The notes under the pieces are model-generated. The model did no database searches. It was not told the origin of the DNA and saw nothing but the letters and a program-made list of their open reading frames with translations. This document shows, piece after piece, positions 60,595 to 64,000 of a stretch of 64,000 bases of DNA. The DNA is from an uncultured Flavihumibacter sp. (lineage in GTDB: Bacteria; Bacteroidota; Bacteroidia; Chitinophagales; Chitinophagaceae). A program made the position numbers and the translations under genes. Where the stretch lies: positions 62,001 to 126,000 of the forward strand of contig CABHOY010000045.1 in NCBI GenBank assembly GCA_902168105.1, written 5' to 3'. Positions within the stretch are counted from its first letter, which is position 1; each line of letters opens with the position of its first letter.

Positions 60595-61650
60595 TTATCT
60601 CTTTTGGTACTGATCACTGTAATAATCCTGGTACGCTCCGCTGGTCACATGCTCCAGCCATTCTTCGTTGGCGAGGTACCATTCCACTGTTTTTTCCAGG
60701 CCTTCTTCAAACTGGAGGGAAGGCTCCCAGCCCAGTTCTTTATTCAGCTTGGTAGCGTCAATTGCATAACGCAGGTCATGGCCGGCGCGGTCTTTGACGA
60801 AAGTGATCAGTTTTGCAGAAGTACCTGGTGCGCGTTGCAGCTTTTTATCCATGATCATGCACAGCAGGTTAATAAGGTCAATATTTTTCCATTCGTTGAA
60901 GCCGCCAATGTTATAGGTCTCACCTACACGGCCTTTATGGAAAATAGTATCTATAGCTCTGGCGTGATCTTCCACAAATAACCAGTCACGCACGTTCTCA
61001 CCTTTACCATATACAGGTACCGGCTTATTGTTCTTAATATTGTGGATGGCCAGCGGAATTAATTTTTCCGGGAAATGGTTCGAGCCGTAGTTATTGGAAC
61101 AGTTAGATATAATAGCAGGCAGATGATAAGTGTGGTAGTACGCCAACACGAAATGATCAGAGCTTGCTTTGGATGCAGAATAAGGTGAGCGGGGATCAAA
61201 TGCGGTCTGCTCGGTAAAGAAGCCTTCTTCACCCAGGCTGCCATATACTTCATCGGTAGACACATGATAGAACAGTTTTCCCTCATAATTGTCTTTCCAG
61301 TATTTTCTACTGGCGTTCAACAACACTGCCGTACCCATCACGTTGGTCTTAATAAAGGCCAGCGGATCCATGATAGACCTGTCCACATGACTTTCAGCTG
61401 CGAGGTGGATCACACCATCGAACTTATAAGTAGCAAATAGTTCATCAATGAATGGTTCATCAGTAATATCGCCCTTAACAAATTTGTAATTGGGCTGATC
61501 CTTGACGTCTTTCAGGTTTTCAAGATTACCGGCATAGGTTAATGCATCCAGATTAATGATCTGGTAATGAGGATAGTTCTTTACAAAGAGCCTGACTACA
61601 TGAGACCCGATAAATCCTGCGCCACCGGTGATTAATATGGTGTTGTGCAT
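60595..61650 (-). CDS. rfbB: dTDP-glucose 4,6-dehydratase
   Basis: RfbB converts dTDP-glucose to the 4-keto-6-deoxy intermediate. The 351-residue SDR has GGAGFIGSH near 9-17, HLAAESHVDRS, the VSTDEVYGSLG motif and the catalytic YSASK, then SNNYGSNHFPEKLIPLAI. The NAD-dependent dehydratase features are complete. It is separated from the upstream uxs-like gene by 93 bases, which contain a loose hairpin (TGAACC 61692-61697, GGTTCA 61724-61729), so it may have its own promoter. rfbA, which makes dTDP-glucose, is not in the window. Confidence 0.96.
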   Translation of the reverse strand: MHNTILITGGAGFIGSHVVRLFVKNYPHYQIINLDALTYAGNLENLKDVKDQPNYKFVKGDITDEPFIDELFATYKFDGVIHLAAESHVDRSIMDPLAFIKTNVMGTAVLLNASRKYWKDNYEGKLFYHVSTDEVYGSLGEEGFFTEQTAFDPRSPYSASKASSDHFVLAYYHTYHLPAIISNCSNNYGSNHFPEKLIPLAIHNIKNNKPVPVYGKGENVRDWLFVEDHARAIDTIFHKGRVGETYNIGGFNEWKNIDLINLLCMIMDKKLQRAPGTSAKLITFVKDRAGHDLRYAIDATKLNKELGWEPSLQFEEGLEKTVEWYLANEEWLEHVTSGAYQDYYSDQYQKR

Positions 61651-61743
61651 AAAAGTTATTTAATTCCGGGGTCCAAATTACGAATTGCGGATGAACCTTT
61701 ATCTAACCAGTTTTGGTAGTAAGGGTTCACCCGCTTTCCCGAG

Positions 61744-62682
61744 TTATTTATTTAAAGCTTGCTTGAAATACTCATAAGTGATCTTCAGGCCTTCTTTCCT
61801 GTCTACTTTCGGAGCCCAGCCCAGTAAATCCTGTGCTTTGGTGATATCCGGTTTTCTTTGTTTCGGATCATCTTTCGGAAGTGGCTGATAGATGATCTTT
61901 TGCTTGCTGCCTGTCAGTGCCAGGATCTCTTCTGCAAATTCCTTCAGGGAGATCTCTGCCGGGTTACCGATATTCACCGGAAGGTGATAGTCGCTCAACA
62001 GCAAGCGGTAAATACCATCTACAAGGTCAGATACATAACAGAAGGAACGGGTCTGGGATCCATCACCAAAAACAGTGAGGTCCTGTCCTGTCAGTGCCTG
62101 ACTCATGAAAGCAGGCAACGCACGGCCGTCATCGAGTCGCATACGTGGACCGTAGGTGTTAAAGATCCTGATGATCCTTGTATCTACGCCGTGGAAGTTA
62201 TGATATGCCATAGTAATGGACTCCATGAAACGTTTAGCTTCATCGTACACACCGCGTGGACCTACCGGGTTCACATTACCCCAGTATTCTTCCGGTTGTG
62301 GGTGCACATTCGGGTCGCCATATACTTCAGATGTAGACGCCACCAGTATGCGGGCCCTCTTTTCTTTGGCCAGTCCCAGCAGATTGTGGGTACCCAATGA
62401 ACCTACCTTCAATGTCTGGATCGGCATTTTCAGATAGTCGATCGGGCTGGCAGGAGAAGCAAAATGTAAAATGTAGTCCAGGTCGCCTGGTACATGTACG
62501 AATTTGCTTACATCATGATGGTAATATTCAAATTCCGGCAACGGAAAGAGATGTTCTATATTCTTGATGTTACCGGTCAGGAGATTATCCATTCCGACAA
62601 CACGGTATCCTTCTTTAATAAAGCGATCACACAGATGTGACCCCAGGAAGCCGGCAGCGCCGGTGATCAGTACTCTCTTCAT
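61744..62682 (-). CDS. UDP-glucuronate decarboxylase (UDP-xylose synthase)
   Basis: A 312-residue SDR that decarboxylates UDP-glucuronate to UDP-xylose. The pattern is that of UXS rather than the C4-epimerase: GAAGFLGSHLC, HFASPASPIDYLKMP, STSEVYGDPNVHPQ, GPRGVYDEAKRFME (YxxxK) and NTYGPRMRLDDGRALP. I chose the second Met (62682, MKRVLITG) as start; one at 62694 adds four residues. The upstream gene encodes UDP-glucose dehydrogenase, which makes its substrate, 29 bases away. Together they give UDP-xylose for cell-surface glycans. Confidence 0.9.
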   Translation of the reverse strand: MKRVLITGAAGFLGSHLCDRFIKEGYRVVGMDNLLTGNIKNIEHLFPLPEFEYYHHDVSKFVHVPGDLDYILHFASPASPIDYLKMPIQTLKVGSLGTHNLLGLAKEKRARILVASTSEVYGDPNVHPQPEEYWGNVNPVGPRGVYDEAKRFMESITMAYHNFHGVDTRIIRIFNTYGPRMRLDDGRALPAFMSQALTGQDLTVFGDGSQTRSFCYVSDLVDGIYRLLLSDYHLPVNIGNPAEISLKEFAEEILALTGSKQKIIYQPLPKDDPKQRKPDITKAQDLLGWAPKVDRKEGLKITYEYFKQALNK

Positions 62683-62711
62683 TTCGATAGGCAATTGATG
62701 ATGTGCAATAA

Positions 62712-64000
62712 TTAGTTAGTAGCAGCAGCTCGTCCGACACTTTCGTAGTGGAAACCCAGTTCGGCCATACGGGCTACGTCGAAGAGGTTCCTGCCGTCAA
62801 ATATCAGTTTATTTTTCAGGCTGGTGCCGATCTTGTCAAAATCAGGCGTCCTGAACACGCTCCACTCGGTAGCGATGACAAGAGCATCAGCGTTCGCCAG
62901 GCAGTCATATTGGTTGGACGAATAAGTTACTTTGTCTCCGATGAGGCGTTCCACATTAGCCATTGCTTCCGGATCGAATACCGTTACGGTAGCTCCTGCA
63001 TCACGCAGTGCGTCTATCATGTATAAGGCCGGTGCTTCACGGATATCGTCTGTATTAGGCTTGAAGGCCAGTCCCCACAAAGCGAAATGTTTACCTTTCA
63101 GGTCATCGTTGAACCATGTCCTGATCTTTGGCAGGAGGAACAATTTCTGCCGCTCATTTACATCCATCACTGCTGTGAGTATTTTAAAATCATACTCCGC
63201 ATCTTCAGATGATTTTACCAGCGCCTGTACATCTTTAGGGAAGCAGCTACCGCCATAACCGATGCCGGGAAACAGGAAGCGTTTACCGATCCTGTCGTCA
63301 CTGCCTACGCCTCTACGCACCATATCTACATCAGCTCCCAGTTTCTCACACAGAATAGCAATTTCATTCATGAATGAGATCTTGGTGGCCAGGAAGGAGT
63401 TCGCCGCATATTTGGTTAATTCTGCAGATTTCTCGTCCATGAACAATATCGGATTACCCTGACGTACAAATGGTGCAAACAGCTCACCCATCACTTTACG
63501 CGCTCTTTCGGAACGGGTACCGATCACTACACGGTCAGGTTTCATAAAGTCATCTACCGCTACGCCTTCACGCAGAAATTCCGGATTGGATACAACATCA
63601 AAAGGATGTTTACAATTCTTTGCGATAGTCTCCTGTACTTTTTCAGCAGTACCTACAGGTACAGTACTTTTATCAATGATCACTTTGTAGTCTGTTATGA
63701 TCTTTCCCAGTTCATCTGCTACACGCAGAATATAGGAAAGGTCGGCAGAGCCATCTTCTCCCGGAGGGGTCGGCAGCGCCAGAAAGATCACTTCACCATG
63801 TTGTGTGCCTTCTGCAAGGCTGGTGGTGAAATGGAGACGTCCTTCTTTCAGGTTACGCTCAAACAATTTTTCGAGCCCAGGCTCGTAAATGGTGATTTGT
63901 CCGTTGGAGAGCTTGTTGACCTTATTCGCGTCGATATCAACGCACACAACATCGTTGCCTGTTTCTGCGAAGCAGGTCCCGGTAACCAGTCCCACATAGC
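62712..64000 (-). CDS. ugd: UDP-glucose 6-dehydrogenase (N-terminus outside window)
   Basis: Ugd oxidises UDP-glucose to UDP-glucuronate with NAD. The window holds all but the first few codons: the frame is open through base 64000, which reads GYVGLVTGTCFAETG, the Rossmann loop after the start. The core shows VDKSTVPVGT-like IDKSTVPVGTAEKV, SNPEFLREGVAVDDFMKPDR, YAANSFLATKISFMNEI and the catalytic Cys in GIGYGGSCFPKDV. The C-terminal domain with FKPNTDDIREAPALYMIDAL is complete. It is the first gene of the nucleotide-sugar run seen here. Confidence 0.96.
   Translation of the reverse strand, partial: YVGLVTGTCFAETGNDVVCVDIDANKVNKLSNGQITIYEPGLEKLFERNLKEGRLHFTTSLAEGTQHGEVIFLALPTPPGEDGSADLSYILRVADELGKIITDYKVIIDKSTVPVGTAEKVQETIAKNCKHPFDVVSNPEFLREGVAVDDFMKPDRVVIGTRSERARKVMGELFAPFVRQGNPILFMDEKSAELTKYAANSFLATKISFMNEIAILCEKLGADVDMVRRGVGSDDRIGKRFLFPGIGYGGSCFPKDVQALVKSSEDAEYDFKILTAVMDVNERQKLFLLPKIRTWFNDDLKGKHFALWGLAFKPNTDDIREAPALYMIDALRDAGATVTVFDPEAMANVERLIGDKVTYSSNQYDCLANADALVIATEWSVFRTPDFDKIGTSLKNKLIFDGRNLFDVARMAELGFHYESVGRAAATN

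Overview
The window looks like chromosome from a free-living member of the Bacteroidota, most likely Chitinophagaceae and close to Chitinophaga. The signs are a SusC/SusD pair, an ECF sigma/FecR/TonB-receptor signalling set, a subtilase with a type IX secretion (T9SS) sorting tail, TonB-dependent receptors, secreted glycosidases, weak Shine-Dalgarno sites and several matches to the Bacteroidota -7 promoter box TAnnTTTG. This placement is inference. I saw no rRNA, tRNA, CRISPR array, insertion sequence or phage gene.

Layout. 1-1795: end of galK plus galT (Leloir pathway), with a terminator. 1823-8602: TonB-dependent receptor, a 1.1 kb gene-free palindrome-rich gap, a TonB protein and PEP carboxylase. 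8772-14596: complete urease operon ureABCEFG-ureD followed by a NicO-like nickel permease gene. 14776-18483: oxidative pentose phosphate operon gnd-zwf-pgl. 18801-28984: secreted GH29 fucosidase, a T9SS subtilase, an FMN-dependent glutamate synthase-like protein, an MscS channel and a GH20 hexosaminidase. 29158-32456: an MprF-like aminoacyl-lipid synthase/flippase paired with a VirJ/AcvB-type hydrolase. 32457-35422: an AT-rich stretch with three small orphan regulators (HTH, LytTR, LuxR), several hairpins and an iterated TTAAC motif. 35749-40389: SusC/SusD. 40434-45385: siderophore-interacting protein, AraC and MarR regulators, an unusual sigma-region-2/TM/TPR protein and mannonate dehydratase. 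45603-51756: glycerate kinase, then TonB receptor, FecR, ECF sigma and a Spy-like protein. 51954-59097: two amidohydrolase-like proteins, a PNPOx-like protein, TyrRS and a TapB-like protein. 59162-64000: nucleotide-sugar genes transcribed ugd, uxs, rfbB, rfbC, rfbD.

How the genes work together. Galactose, fucose, N-acetylhexosamine and hexuronate functions, together with SusC/D, fit a polysaccharide degrader. The gnd-zwf-pgl operon supplies NADPH and pentoses, and PEPC refills the TCA cycle. Urease supplies ammonia, with its own metal chaperones and a probable nickel importer. The distal cluster makes UDP-glucuronate, UDP-xylose and dTDP-rhamnose for surface glycans.

The parts most worth a second look are: the 32.4-34.5 kb regulator region, where direct TTAA(C/G) repeats with exact 11-bp spacing occur five times; the sigma-region-2/TPR membrane fusion; the MprF-VirJ pair; interleaved inverted repeats at 26.1 kb; and two convincing operators, an AraC-type direct repeat at 42.0 kb and a dyad over the uxuA -7 box.
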